Shown piece after piece: positions 8,224-16,271 of a DNA stretch of 64,000 nt. The DNA comes from Spirochaetaceae bacterium. Lineage in GTDB: Bacteria; Spirochaetota; Leptospiria; Leptospirales; Leptonemataceae. The stretch's first letter is position 1. Every line of letters starts with the position of its first letter. The translations under genes were made by a program, and so were the position numbers. The DNA lies in the NCBI GenBank assembly GCA_002729885.1, contig PBUB01000011.1, positions 1-64,000 on the forward strand. The letters are read 5' to 3'. The notes under the pieces were generated by a model, which made no database searches, had not been told where the DNA came from, and saw only the letters and a list, made by a program, of their open reading frames with translations.

Positions 8224-9284
8224 GAGGTGGTCCTGGATTTCGCCGTCTGGTACAATTCTTCCAGTTCATCAAGAGATAAACTTTCCAGCTCTACTTTACT
8301 GAGCTCTTCCATTGTGCGAAATCGGGTAATAAACTTTTCGCAGGTTTCGTGTATAGAAAGCTCTGCAGGCACATCCAGATGTCTTGCCAGGTTCACCACG
8401 CAAAACATTACATCACCCAGTTCGCCTGAGATCTTCTTCTTGAGTGCAGTGGCTTCATCCGTAGTAGTGGATTGATTCGCAGCAACGGGAACGCTCCCGG
8501 ATTTGGCGGTATCGGTAGCGCTTCTGTCAGATGCCGGAGTATGGGCTGACTCCAGTTGCTCAATCAGCTCATCCAGTTCTGCCAGCTCTTCGTTAAGCTT
8601 CTCCCTCACGTCGCGAATGTTGGTCCAATCGAATCCTTTAAGAGCTGCCTTCTTCTGTAGCTTTTCTGCTCGGTGCAACCCGGGCAAATAGGCAGTGTTC
8701 TTTCCAAACTCAGATTTCTTCTGCTCCGCCTGTTGCTGCGTGCCTCCGGGCTCAAGCCCCTGCGCCTTACCATCTCTGGTCTCCGGACTCGGCGCCTGAC
8801 TTTCATCGCCACCATGGCGGACACCGTTCGCGCTGGATTGCTGGCTTTTATCGTTCTTTCGCTCTTTTTCTTTCTCTTTTAGCTTTTCCCAGTTCTTGAG
8901 AACTTCGCCTGCTCCGTTTACTTCAAGATCACCGAATACGTGAGGATGTCTAAAAATCAGCTTATCTACACTGGCTCGGGCTGCATCGTAGAGACTGAAC
9001 CAGCCTTTTTCCTCGGCCAGACGCGCGAAGAAAACTACCAGAAACAATAGATCTCCGAGCTCCTCTTTGAAATTTTCCAGGTCCGAGTTAGCTATTGCAT
9101 GAATCAGTTCATGGGCCTCTTCCAGCAGATGAGGCTGCATACTTGTGAGATCCTGTTTTCGATCCCAGTCGCATCCCCCTGGCTCTCGCAAAATGGCAGC
9201 AAGTTCTACCATCGATTGTACATCATGAGGCGCATTTTCAATGCGTTTCAATTTTTCTGCGGCTGATGGCGAAGTAGAATTCAT
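8220..9284 (-). CDS. mazG: Nucleoside triphosphate pyrophosphohydrolase MazG, enlarged
   Basis: House-cleaning enzyme that hydrolyses (d)NTPs to NMP and pyrophosphate. I chose the ATG at 9284 because conserved MazG sequence follows soon after. The N-terminal MazG fold is complete: GGCDWDRKQDLTSMQPHLLEEAHEL, of which CDWDRKQDL and EELGDLLF are the landmarks, then RHPHVF. The C-terminal MazG domain is split (KAALKGFDW, EELAELDELIEQL, then EELGDV-like GELGDVMFCVVNLAR). Two Ser/Gln/Ala/Asp-rich insertions, at about residues 115-180 and 230-265, raise the length to 354 from the usual 260-270. Coupled to murB downstream. Confidence 0.92.
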   Translation of the reverse strand: MNSTSPSAAEKLKRIENAPHDVQSMVELAAILREPGGCDWDRKQDLTSMQPHLLEEAHELIHAIANSDLENFKEELGDLLFLVVFFARLAEEKGWFSLYDAARASVDKLIFRHPHVFGDLEVNGAGEVLKNWEKLKEKEKERKNDKSQQSSANGVRHGGDESQAPSPETRDGKAQGLEPGGTQQQAEQKKSEFGKNTAYLPGLHRAEKLQKKAALKGFDWTNIRDVREKLNEELAELDELIEQLESAHTPASDRSATDTAKSGSVPVAANQSTTTDEATALKKKISGELGDVMFCVVNLARHLDVPAELSIHETCEKFITRFRTMEELSKVELESLSLDELEELYQTAKSRTTS

Positions 9285-9345
9285 TTTTCCGGAGATTGCC
9301 TGGAAATTATTGGACAGAGGAATGGGAGCCGATGCTCTACGTTGC

Positions 9346-9840
9346 ATGAAAAAGACCTTCCGATATGAAGGCAATTCCTTTATTCTAGATCTACAGACTG
9401 TGAACGGGGAGTATGCGATTTCGCTGCAAAATGATGATGCGAAAGAGATGCTCCAGTCTGCCCATCAATTCCGCTTTCTGGACAACCAACGATTTGAACT
9501 GCACGGAAGGGAAGGAATTATCGAAGGCACCTACCACTTTACTGAACAGGATTTCTTTCTGCATATTGATGGAAAGAATCTGCATTTTCAGCCGGTTCAG
9601 GCAGATGCAGCTCTATCGGACTCGGACCTGGCCTATAAGAGTCCCATGCCAGGCAAGCTCATTCGCATGGCTGTACAGACCGGGGATTCAGTGGAAGAAG
9701 GACAGACCCTTTTCGTGGTTGAGGCCATGAAAATGGAAAACCAGGTAAAAGCCCGACGTGCAGGAAATGTAGCAGAAGTAAACGGAAAGGAAGGAGATCT
9801 TGTAAATCCGGAAGATGTTATCGTTACCCTGGAAGAATAA
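9346..9840 (+). CDS. Biotinyl/lipoyl attachment carrier protein
   Basis: A 164-residue carrier. The C-terminal 70 residues are a biotinyl domain with SPMPGKLIRM and the biotinylated lysine in EAMKMEN. It resembles the carrier part of acyl-CoA (propionyl-, methylcrotonyl-) or pyruvate carboxylases rather than AccB, because the linker is short. No biotin carboxylase or carboxyltransferase gene is nearby, so its partners must lie elsewhere. The start is not certain: an in-frame ATG at 9322 and the longer frame from 9241 are also open, but 9346 gives the sequence MKKTFRYEG typical of a family start. It diverges from mazG with about 60 bp between. Confidence 0.85.
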   Translation: MKKTFRYEGNSFILDLQTVNGEYAISLQNDDAKEMLQSAHQFRFLDNQRFELHGREGIIEGTYHFTEQDFFLHIDGKNLHFQPVQADAALSDSDLAYKSPMPGKLIRMAVQTGDSVEEGQTLFVVEAMKMENQVKARRAGNVAEVNGKEGDLVNPEDVIVTLEE

Positions 9841-9847
9841 CGCTACA

Positions 9848-9861
9848 GGCCCCGAGGGGCC
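9848..9861. terminator. GC-rich palindrome between convergent genes
   Basis: GGCCCCGAGGGGCC is a perfect palindrome able to form a short GC-rich hairpin. It lies between the 3' ends of the biotinyl carrier gene (plus) and a 50-residue gene (minus). There is no strong T-run, so termination is plausible but unproven. Confidence 0.4.
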
Positions 9862-9873
9862 GTTCGACTTGAA

Positions 9874-10026
9874 TTATTTCTTACCTTTCAGTTCCTGCAG
9901 ATAGCTTTGACGCTGCTGGAATCTCTCACGAGCAGTAAGTCCCTGCCAGGACTTTTTCAGATCCTTCACATTGGAACCGGTCTTATCTGCATAGCGCTTG
10001 AGAAGTTTGGCCGTTTTCTCGTTCAT
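9874..10026 (-). CDS. Small basic protein of 50 residues
   Basis: An ATG-to-TAA frame that begins MNEKTAKLLKRYADKTG and ends YLQELKGKK. It is strongly basic and probably a helical pair (KDLKKSWQGLTARERFQQRQ, here given in part as LKKSWQGLTARERFQQ). A GGA lies five bases upstream of the ATG. Codon use fits the neighbours, with no shadow gene on the other strand. It sits in the gap between the biotinyl carrier and the DinB-like gene, with the latter 43 bp upstream on the same strand. No family is recognised; a nucleic-acid or ribosome-linked role would fit the charge but is a guess. Confidence 0.65.
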   Translation of the reverse strand: MNEKTAKLLKRYADKTGSNVKDLKKSWQGLTARERFQQRQSYLQELKGKK

Positions 10027-10068
10027 CGCGTCCAGAAATGGAAAAGCTGATCTGGAGTCAAGCGGGTA

Positions 10069-10545
10069 CTACGCCGATGGCTGCAGATAGGCCAGGTGAT
10101 GCTCAGCATGCACCAGATTTAGCTCAATCCACGTTTCTCGATTCAGTTCGCCAAAAAGCGGCGAAGGATGAAAAGTGCCGGTATGGCTGGAAAGGCGCTT
10201 CAGAGCCCTTTCCAGCCGCTGGATCTGTGCGGACTGATCCAGTTCTTCTGGATGCACGGATTCCTTGATGGTAGGACTACCGGCCCCGAATCCACGGTTT
10301 TCCAGCACCTTCTTCAGTTGCCGGCCTCCGCTTGTAATCCGAAGCAAAGCAAGGAGGGCTCGAACGGGACCAGGCACGGGCGGATACCCATCCAGAGGAT
10401 AAAGGGCCCAATCCGCAAGATGAGAACAAATTTGAGCCAGGTTCCAGTTTCCGGTCCCGGTATACCCGGTCTTCGCCAGACGATGCACCTCCGAGATGAT
10501 GTCCTCGGGGGTACGAAAGTGAAGTCCTCGATTTTCTTGCTTCAT
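10069..10545 (-). CDS. DUF1569/DinB-superfamily protein
   Basis: A 158-residue protein of the DinB-like four-helix fold. Visible family traits are the N-terminal FRTPEDIISEVHRL, NWNLAQICSHLADWA with a potential metal-binding His, and the final NLVHAEHHLAYLQ with two further His. These three histidines would form the metal site of the fold. The ATG at 10545 is chosen over one 12 codons upstream because the family pattern begins there. Function is unknown; relatives include metal-dependent thiol transferases. It may form a unit with the 50-residue gene downstream. Confidence 0.8.
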   Translation of the reverse strand: MKQENRGLHFRTPEDIISEVHRLAKTGYTGTGNWNLAQICSHLADWALYPLDGYPPVPGPVRALLALLRITSGGRQLKKVLENRGFGAGSPTIKESVHPEELDQSAQIQRLERALKRLSSHTGTFHPSPLFGELNRETWIELNLVHAEHHLAYLQPSA

Positions 10546-10633
10546 AGACAAAAAGAAACCGAAACAGGCAGGAATTTGCAAACCTGAATCCTCATCTCAG
10601 GATAAAGCGCCATATCTCCGGTATAGTAAAAAC

Positions 10634-12238
10634 TCAGGAAGTGCGCCAGCGTTCGGTATAGTGATTACTGGGATCCCGATTTTCAGGATAATCGGTGTTG
10701 AAATGAAGACCTCGGCTTTCCTGTCTTTCCAGTGCAGACTCTATGATAAGCCTGGCAATGAGCACAAGATTTCTGAGCTCCAGAATCTTGTTTTGAAGCA
10801 CTGTTCTTTTATAGAAATCCATGATTTCATCATAGAGCAAATTGATTCGGCGAAGCGCTCTGTTCAACCTCAGGGTGGAGCGCACAATACCAACATAGTT
10901 CCACATGATATGGCGAATCTCACCGAAGTTATGCTGCACCAGAATCCATTCTTCTGGATTGAGCAAGCCTTCCTTCTGCCAGGGTCGTACCAGCGGAAGC
11001 TGACCCGATTGTGGTAGAGCATCGTCCGGAATCACTTCTGCAATTCGATGAGCGAAAACCAGCCCTTCCAGAAGACTGTTGGACGCCAGGCGATTCCCTC
11101 CATGAACTCCGGTGCAGGCCACTTCTCCCACAGCATAAAGACCGGCAAGACGAGTGCGGCCATGCAGATCCGTGCGAACACCTCCACACATATAATGTGC
11201 GGCCGGCACCACTGGAATGGGCTGTCGACCAATGTCGATTCCACGCTTCAAACAGGTGGCATAGATATTGGGAAAGCGAGCCATCAACTCCTCCTGGTCT
11301 GTGCCGGTGCAATCCAACCAGACATGAGGAGCGCCGCTACGCTTCATCTCAGCATCAATGGCGCGAGCTACAATATCTCTGGGAGCAAGTTCCTGCCGCT
11401 CATCGTAGCGGTCCATAAATGGACGTCGCTCAAAGTCCAGAAGCTTCGCACCAAAGCCCCGCAATGCTTCGGTAATTAGAAATGAATTCTCTCCGGGCAT
11501 ATACAGAGAAGTGGGATGAAATTGATAGAACTCCATATTGGCCACCACTGCTCCGGCGCGATAGGCCAGAGCTACCCCATCGCCGGTAGCTACATCTGGA
11601 TTCGTATTGTGAAGATACACCCGGCCCGCTCCTCCGGAAGCAAGGATAGTGGCTCTTGCACGAATTATGCTGATTTCCCAGGTGTTTCGGTCATAGACAT
11701 AGGCACCGTAACAGGCCGGTGGTTTCTCCCCCGGGGCTGCCTCATCCTGCACATGGTAGTTGGTAATGAGCTCAACACCACAGGTATATTCCAGAAGTTC
11801 CACACCCTTTCGATGCACTGCATCCACCAGAACATCCTCTACTTCCTTTCCGGTAAGATCGCCGGAATGCACAATTCGGTTCGCGCTATGCCCACCTTCT
11901 CGTCCCAGATGCAGATCCCCTTTCGCATTGCGATCGAATTCTGCACCCATTTCCATGAGCTTATGAATATGGCGAGGTCCTTCAGTGACCAGGATGCGCA
12001 CGGCCTCTGGATCGCACAAGCCGGCTCCCGCATCCAGGGTATCCTGAATATGGCTTTCAAAACTGTCGGTGGTAGCAAGAACGGAAGCGATACCTCCCTG
12101 GGCATAGCTGGTATTCGCTTCCACTACGTTGGATTTGGTAATTAGAAGAACCTTTCCATGATCTGCCAGGTGATAGGCAGCATAGAGTCCGGAAACTCCA
12201 CTTCCAATAACCAGGAAATCTACAGTGCGATCTGCCAT
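10634..12238 (-). CDS. nadB: L-aspartate oxidase
   Basis: Flavoprotein that oxidises L-aspartate to iminoaspartate, the first step of bacterial NAD synthesis. The FAD-binding GSGVSGLYAAYHLAD (in VIGSGVSGLYAAYH) is at the start. Substrate and flavin residues are in SYAQGGIASV, EGGHSANRI, HNTNPDVATGDG, FYQFHPTSLY and the late HGGNRLASNSLLEGLVF region (GGNRLASNSLLEG). At 534 residues it is of normal length, with the C-terminal helical domain present. It starts one base after the ctp stop codon and so is probably in one operon with it. nadA and nadC are not in the window. Confidence 0.95.
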   Translation of the reverse strand: MADRTVDFLVIGSGVSGLYAAYHLADHGKVLLITKSNVVEANTSYAQGGIASVLATTDSFESHIQDTLDAGAGLCDPEAVRILVTEGPRHIHKLMEMGAEFDRNAKGDLHLGREGGHSANRIVHSGDLTGKEVEDVLVDAVHRKGVELLEYTCGVELITNYHVQDEAAPGEKPPACYGAYVYDRNTWEISIIRARATILASGGAGRVYLHNTNPDVATGDGVALAYRAGAVVANMEFYQFHPTSLYMPGENSFLITEALRGFGAKLLDFERRPFMDRYDERQELAPRDIVARAIDAEMKRSGAPHVWLDCTGTDQEELMARFPNIYATCLKRGIDIGRQPIPVVPAAHYMCGGVRTDLHGRTRLAGLYAVGEVACTGVHGGNRLASNSLLEGLVFAHRIAEVIPDDALPQSGQLPLVRPWQKEGLLNPEEWILVQHNFGEIRHIMWNYVGIVRSTLRLNRALRRINLLYDEIMDFYKRTVLQNKILELRNLVLIARLIIESALERQESRGLHFNTDYPENRDPSNHYTERWRTS

Positions 12239-12239
12239 G

Positions 12240-14117
12240 TCAGGGTCTGGGTTTCTTTTTCAGAGCATCAAAATATGCGATGGCGCGAATCAAAGCTGCA
12301 TCCGGCTTGATTGCATCGTCCTTGTGTTCTTTTAAGAACTTCTCTGCCGCTTCATTTTCGCCTACAACATCATTCAATGTCTGAATCCAGGCCTGCCGGG
12401 CTGGCTTTTTCTTTCTTTCCTGAAGTTCAGGTAGATGCTGCCACATATCCTCTTCCCGGAATCTCGGAGGAAATGTACCATCCGCCTCCGGCGAAATTGC
12501 AATGTCCGGATGCACTCCGTACACCTGAATGGTGTATCCGTCCGGTGCATAATATCGCGCTGTAGTTAGCTTGATGATTACATCACCCAGGCTCTCCAGG
12601 CTTTGCACCGTGGCCTTTCCAAAGCTACGTTCCCCTACGATCAATGCGGCATTGTGATCCTTCAGTGCAGAGGCCACAATCTCACTGGCGGATGCGGAAC
12701 CTGCATCGATCATTACAACGAGAGGCGCCTCGGCAGAATGCAGAAAGATGGGCCTCAGGTTATTCTTTTCTTCTTTAGAATCCCGTCGTCCTTTGATCTC
12801 TACAACTTCCAGTCCTTTGGGCAGAAACAGTCCCGCTACCTTGATGGCTTCACGCAGATCTCCGCCAGGGTTTCCGCGAAGATCCAGCACCAGGCCTTCC
12901 AGCTTTCCATCCGCCTGGTTTACCAGGGATTCGTATTCCTCTCGAATGAGATCGGAAGGATAGGTTCGATCAAATAAAAAGGAAGATAGCTTGATCACTC
13001 CGATTTTTTTCTGGGTATAAGCCTTGAGAGGAGAATCGGGAATATAAGTAGAGGAAACTGCTTTCTGCTCAATGACTCCCCGGCGGATGGGAATATCCAG
13101 GGTTTCCAGGGTAGTGGGTCGCTCAACAGTCAGAGTTACTGTAGTATCTCTGGGGCCACGAATCTGTTTTACTACGTCGGAGAGTGGAAGCCCTTCTATG
13201 CTATTTCCATCCACTTTCTTGATAATGTCCCCTGCCCTGAGTCCAGCCTTCAATGCGGGAGAGCCTGGTAATGGAGTTTCCACGATGACCTCGGCAGAGC
13301 CGCCACCGCGAAGCATGGCACCAATGCCTTCAAAGGTGGAATCCTCGGATTCTTTGCGAATCTTATCCCAGGTTTCCATATCCAGGATAGCGCTGTGCGG
13401 ATCCAGGCTCTTCAGAAAACCGTTGGCCGCAGCAAAATATACATGATTCAGTCCAAAGCTGGATGGATCAAAGTCCGGAGCTTCCGATTGGGACTCCGTA
13501 TCCGGAGGAGTCATATAGCTCTCGCGATTATCCTCGATCCAGACTACGATCTCGCGGAAGTCATCTCTGGAGAAATTGATGCTTCGCCAGGCCTCTTCCA
13601 GCGCTTTCTGCTCTCCCTGGATCTGTTCACGAACCGATTGGGCTTTTTCTGCTCGCTGGTTGTTACTCAGCCCTTCTCGTTCCTTCTGTTCCCTTTCTTC
13701 TATCTGATTACGTTTCTTTTCGTAGGCCTTCCAGTCCGGTTCCAGAATTACAAAGGATCTGGAGTGATAACCGGGCACAACTTTACCCGGGATGATTCGA
13801 ATGGGCCGCAGAAGCTGGTTTTGATTTTGATAAAAACTTTTGGGATACAGAATCAATGGATAGGGAAGCGCTCGCAAAGCGGATTCCGCTGCGCCAACAT
13901 AGCCACGGCTGGTGTCCACTCCTGGATCGATATAATTGTCCAGAGCATATTTTACGATATCATCGAAGTTATCCTGACCAAACTGGGCCGGAATATTCTT
14001 GCTTTGAGCCGGATCACACCCGCAGAATGCAAGTAAAGACAATGAAAGAAAGAGAGCAAGAGTACCTGAAAGCTTCACAGAGAGTACTGGGCACCATGTC
14101 CGGTGTTTTGTCGACAT
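12240..14117 (-). CDS. ctp: C-terminal processing protease (S41), lipoprotein
   Basis: Periplasmic serine protease of the CtpA/Prc family. The ATG at 14117 has an AAGGAAA Shine-Dalgarno and opens a signal peptide ending LLAFCGC, so the protein should be lipidated; 625 residues. The PDZ domain is at about residues 250-340 (PGSPALKAGLRAGDIIKKV). The catalytic Ser lies in DAGSASASEIVASAL and the Lys in GERSFGKATVQS. A charged coiled stretch around residues 145-185 is rich in Glu/Arg/Gln. Followed directly by nadB. Its 5' end faces, and slightly overlaps, the divergent TPR gene. Confidence 0.93.
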   Translation of the reverse strand: MSTKHRTWCPVLSVKLSGTLALFLSLSLLAFCGCDPAQSKNIPAQFGQDNFDDIVKYALDNYIDPGVDTSRGYVGAAESALRALPYPLILYPKSFYQNQNQLLRPIRIIPGKVVPGYHSRSFVILEPDWKAYEKKRNQIEEREQKEREGLSNNQRAEKAQSVREQIQGEQKALEEAWRSINFSRDDFREIVVWIEDNRESYMTPPDTESQSEAPDFDPSSFGLNHVYFAAANGFLKSLDPHSAILDMETWDKIRKESEDSTFEGIGAMLRGGGSAEVIVETPLPGSPALKAGLRAGDIIKKVDGNSIEGLPLSDVVKQIRGPRDTTVTLTVERPTTLETLDIPIRRGVIEQKAVSSTYIPDSPLKAYTQKKIGVIKLSSFLFDRTYPSDLIREEYESLVNQADGKLEGLVLDLRGNPGGDLREAIKVAGLFLPKGLEVVEIKGRRDSKEEKNNLRPIFLHSAEAPLVVMIDAGSASASEIVASALKDHNAALIVGERSFGKATVQSLESLGDVIIKLTTARYYAPDGYTIQVYGVHPDIAISPEADGTFPPRFREEDMWQHLPELQERKKKPARQAWIQTLNDVVGENEAAEKFLKEHKDDAIKPDAALIRAIAYFDALKKKPRP

Positions 14118-15103
14118 TTTTAGATTTCCTTTTATCTGGATGGATCGCAGAAAACCTCTTCCGGTTCCCACCGGCCGCGCCGGAAAAATGCCAGAACTTT
14201 GGCCCGGGCCCTATCCCACGAATTCTTGCGGGATTTCTGACACTTTGCATTGGCTCCTTTCTGCTTCCCACCTGCCATCAAACTGTATCTGAGCCCTATT
14301 ACCTGATCCTGGATCGTGCAGTCAAAGAATACTTTTTGCCGGATGGAGACAAATCCGAAGGGCTGCGATTGCTTCAGGAAGCCTGCTATGAAAATGATGA
14401 TAGCCCCGATCTGCTCTGTTACAATGCCGGTGTGCTTCTTTTGCGCGAGAATCGGCCGGGAGAGGCTCTGGATTACTTTGAGAAAGCGAGAGCTCTACAC
14501 GACATCCCACTGTATAGAACGGCAGTTCGCACAACTGAGCTTCAACTGGACAGAATGGGCGATGGAGACTATACAGAAAGGGCCGATGCTCTTATCGCAG
14601 CCTGTAGAAAAAGAGAAAAACAGGCGGTGGATCTAATACGGCAGGCCCTGGAGGAAGAATCGGAAGTAAGACTGAGACAATTCGCTTCGCAGCCCTTGAT
14701 GGAGGAATGTTTGAGATCAGTGGGCTCCGAGCAGATGGATGATCTGATATCCAGAATGGAGAAAGTCCGTCAGGAAATGCCCGATTACCAGGCCCAACTA
14801 AGGGAAATCGAGCTAAGTCAGCATCCACTGAACAGACTGTGGAATCCGTTCTGGAAATATGGCCAGAATCCTGGAGGCTTTCCGGCCGTGGAAGCCTGGG
14901 CTGCAACACTGGACGCGGCCAGAAGAGGATCTGCGTCTGGCGCAGAGGGAGCCGCCAGACGATTCTTTTCGCTTCCGGAACTACGAGGAAGTGACCAGGG
15001 AGTGGCATTACGTCGCGCAGGTGCATTACTCATTCTTCAGGATCCCTTTTTCGACGGAGTTCGCAGCGGAGGATTAAAAGCGCTGGCCCAATCAAATCTG
15101 TAG
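14096..15103 (+). CDS. TPR-like envelope protein, 3' reading frame doubtful
   Basis: An exported protein with a late hydrophobic segment ending LLPTC (lipobox-like), then TPR-like helices (GLRLLQEACYENDDSPDL, RENRPGEALDYFEKARAL). The start is uncertain: ATG at 14096 overlaps the divergent ctp start by 22 bp, ATG at 14042 overlaps more, and no ATG lies between 14118 and the signal peptide. From about 14930 a +1 frame reads EEDLRLAQREPPDDSF, then NYEEVTREWHYVAQ and stops at 15077. That frame looks more like protein than the Ala/Gly/Arg-rich end of the main frame. One inserted base near 14925 would explain this. Confidence 0.6.
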   Translation: MSGVLSTFLDFLLSGWIAENLFRFPPAAPEKCQNFGPGPIPRILAGFLTLCIGSFLLPTCHQTVSEPYYLILDRAVKEYFLPDGDKSEGLRLLQEACYENDDSPDLLCYNAGVLLLRENRPGEALDYFEKARALHDIPLYRTAVRTTELQLDRMGDGDYTERADALIAACRKREKQAVDLIRQALEEESEVRLRQFASQPLMEECLRSVGSEQMDDLISRMEKVRQEMPDYQAQLREIELSQHPLNRLWNPFWKYGQNPGGFPAVEAWAATLDAARRGSASGAEGAARRFFSLPELRGSDQGVALRRAGALLILQDPFFDGVRSGGLKALAQSNL

Positions 15104-15126
15104 GTCTCGACTCCGATAATCTCTTC

Positions 15127-15360
15127 ATGGAAGGGAAAACCGGCGAAGATCTGAATCAGCAGGAACGAAACACCATCCAGAAAGCTCTGGAATTGTCTCA
15201 GAGTGATCCAGGTGGTCCCCGGGCTCCGGGCGAAAAGGTGGTGAATCTGAATGTATATCGAATTCAGAAGGCCCTGCGCCAGGAAGGATTCGATCTGGTT
15301 CGCGACGATACCGGGAAATTGACCCTGGTTCTTAGAGTAAACAAGGATGTGCGAGTCTGA
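15127..15360 (+). CDS. Small conserved-looking cytoplasmic protein
   Basis: A 77-residue frame: a charged N-terminus (NQQERNTIQKALELSQSD), a Pro/Gly linker, then VVNLNVYRIQKALRQEGFDL and a short beta-like end (KLTLVLRVNKDVRV). The composition is that of a real small protein, but the Shine-Dalgarno is not clear. It follows the TPR gene by 23 bp. No family is recognised. A minus-strand frame of 172 residues covers it, but that is less protein-like. Confidence 0.5.
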   Translation: MEGKTGEDLNQQERNTIQKALELSQSDPGGPRAPGEKVVNLNVYRIQKALRQEGFDLVRDDTGKLTLVLRVNKDVRV

Positions 15361-15557
15361 GCCCCGCGCCAGGCTCAGCGGACCGAACATTAGAAACTCA
15401 GCGCAGCGGAGATCAGAATCCCGGCCGGGAAGCAATCGAATGGGAGGCAGGCGAACACTGGAAACGCAGCTCAACTGAGAAGAATATCTGAGCCGGACGC
15501 AGACGAAAGCCCTGATCGGATGCAAATCAGTGGCCAGCCTCCAAAAGAACGTCAACC

Positions 15558-16160
15558 TCAGGCAGCCAGCAAATCCTTAAAATCCAGAGCAATTCGATCC
15601 AGCCAGACTGTATCTCTGGTGATTAAAAATAGCTGAGTGTTTCCTTCGTAGATCATAATCAATTGTCTTGCCAGTTTTTCCGGTTCCGCATCCAGCTTCC
15701 CGGTTTTCGAAACCTCTCGAAAATATTCACCGAGCAAATTCAACCATTCCTCCAGCATGGATTTGAGCACCGGTTGAAAGCTGTTTCCGTGGCTCAGGGT
15801 TTGAGCAGAGAAATTCGCCAGAGGACAACCATAGAAGGACTGGTTGCGAGCCTGGCGTTTCAATATCTGTACCCAGCTTTCCACCATGGCCACCGGATCC
15901 TTCTTCCTGGTAAGGGTGCGTAGCAGATCCATCACCTGGGCCCCTCTGGTCTGAACATAGGCTCGACCCAGATCTTCTTTGGATTCGAAATGTAGATACA
16001 GACTTTGCTTATGAGCGCCGGCTTCGTCCAGCACACGGTTGATCCCTGTGGCCTCAAAGCCCTGCTCATAGAATAGACGATCCGCCGCTTTACGAATTCG
16101 AATCTCCGGCTTTTCCGCCGGCCCTCCCGAATGGTTCTTTCCTGATGGTTTTCTGGCCAT
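15558..16160 (-). CDS. TetR-family transcriptional repressor
   Basis: A 200-residue TetR regulator. The N-terminal helix-turn-helix is visible (RIRKAADRLFYEQGFEATGI and AGAHKQSLYLHFESKEDL). The ligand domain contains FYGCPLANFSAQ, a motif with a conserved Cys seen in TetR proteins that respond to electrophiles or small carbonyl compounds. Two operator-like palindromes with the core TAGAC-N6-GTCTA lie between it and the divergent alcohol dehydrogenase gene, so it very likely represses both itself and that gene. The inducer is unknown; an aldehyde or quinone would fit the neighbour but is inference. Confidence 0.92.
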   Translation of the reverse strand: MARKPSGKNHSGGPAEKPEIRIRKAADRLFYEQGFEATGINRVLDEAGAHKQSLYLHFESKEDLGRAYVQTRGAQVMDLLRTLTRKKDPVAMVESWVQILKRQARNQSFYGCPLANFSAQTLSHGNSFQPVLKSMLEEWLNLLGEYFREVSKTGKLDAEPEKLARQLIMIYEGNTQLFLITRDTVWLDRIALDFKDLLAA

Positions 16161-16179
16161 GGGAAGACCGGAATTTTTT

Positions 16180-16195
16180 TAGACCAATCTGTCTA
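16180..16195. promoter_or_regulatory. TetR operator O1 (TAGAC-N6-GTCTA)
   Basis: TAGACCAATCTGTCTA lies 20 bp upstream of the TetR gene start. Its half-sites, TAGAC and GTCTA, match those of the second site at 16240-16255, which has the opposite spacer bias. The distance between the two sites is 60 bp, close to six helical turns. Confidence 0.75.
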
Positions 16196-16230
16196 TTTTT
16201 TTCTGGACTTTTTTACCCCGGATAGGCCAT

Positions 16231-16264
16231 CTCCACAAATAGACAGACTGGTCTATTTGTGGAG
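16231..16264. promoter_or_regulatory. 34-bp palindromic operator O2 covering the dehydrogenase ribosome site
   Basis: CTCCACAAATAGAC at 16231-16244 is perfectly repeated in inverted form (GTCTATTTGTGGAG) at 16251-16264 around a 6-bp spacer. The inner core matches operator O1. The right arm contains GGAG of the dehydrogenase Shine-Dalgarno, seven bases before the ATG at 16272. It can therefore act as a repressor site on DNA and could also fold in RNA to hide the ribosome site. Confidence 0.8.
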
Positions 16265-16271
16265 GATCGAG

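Noticed and set aside
11516-12145. 209-codon plus-strand frame
   Set aside because: Antisense shadow of nadB, whose protein is certain.
13395-14036. 213-codon plus-strand frame
   Set aside because: Antisense shadow of ctp; sequence unlike a protein and no start signal.
15037-15555. 172-codon minus-strand frame
   Set aside because: Composition is like translated noncoding DNA; covers the small plus-strand gene at 15127 and the 3' end of the TPR gene.
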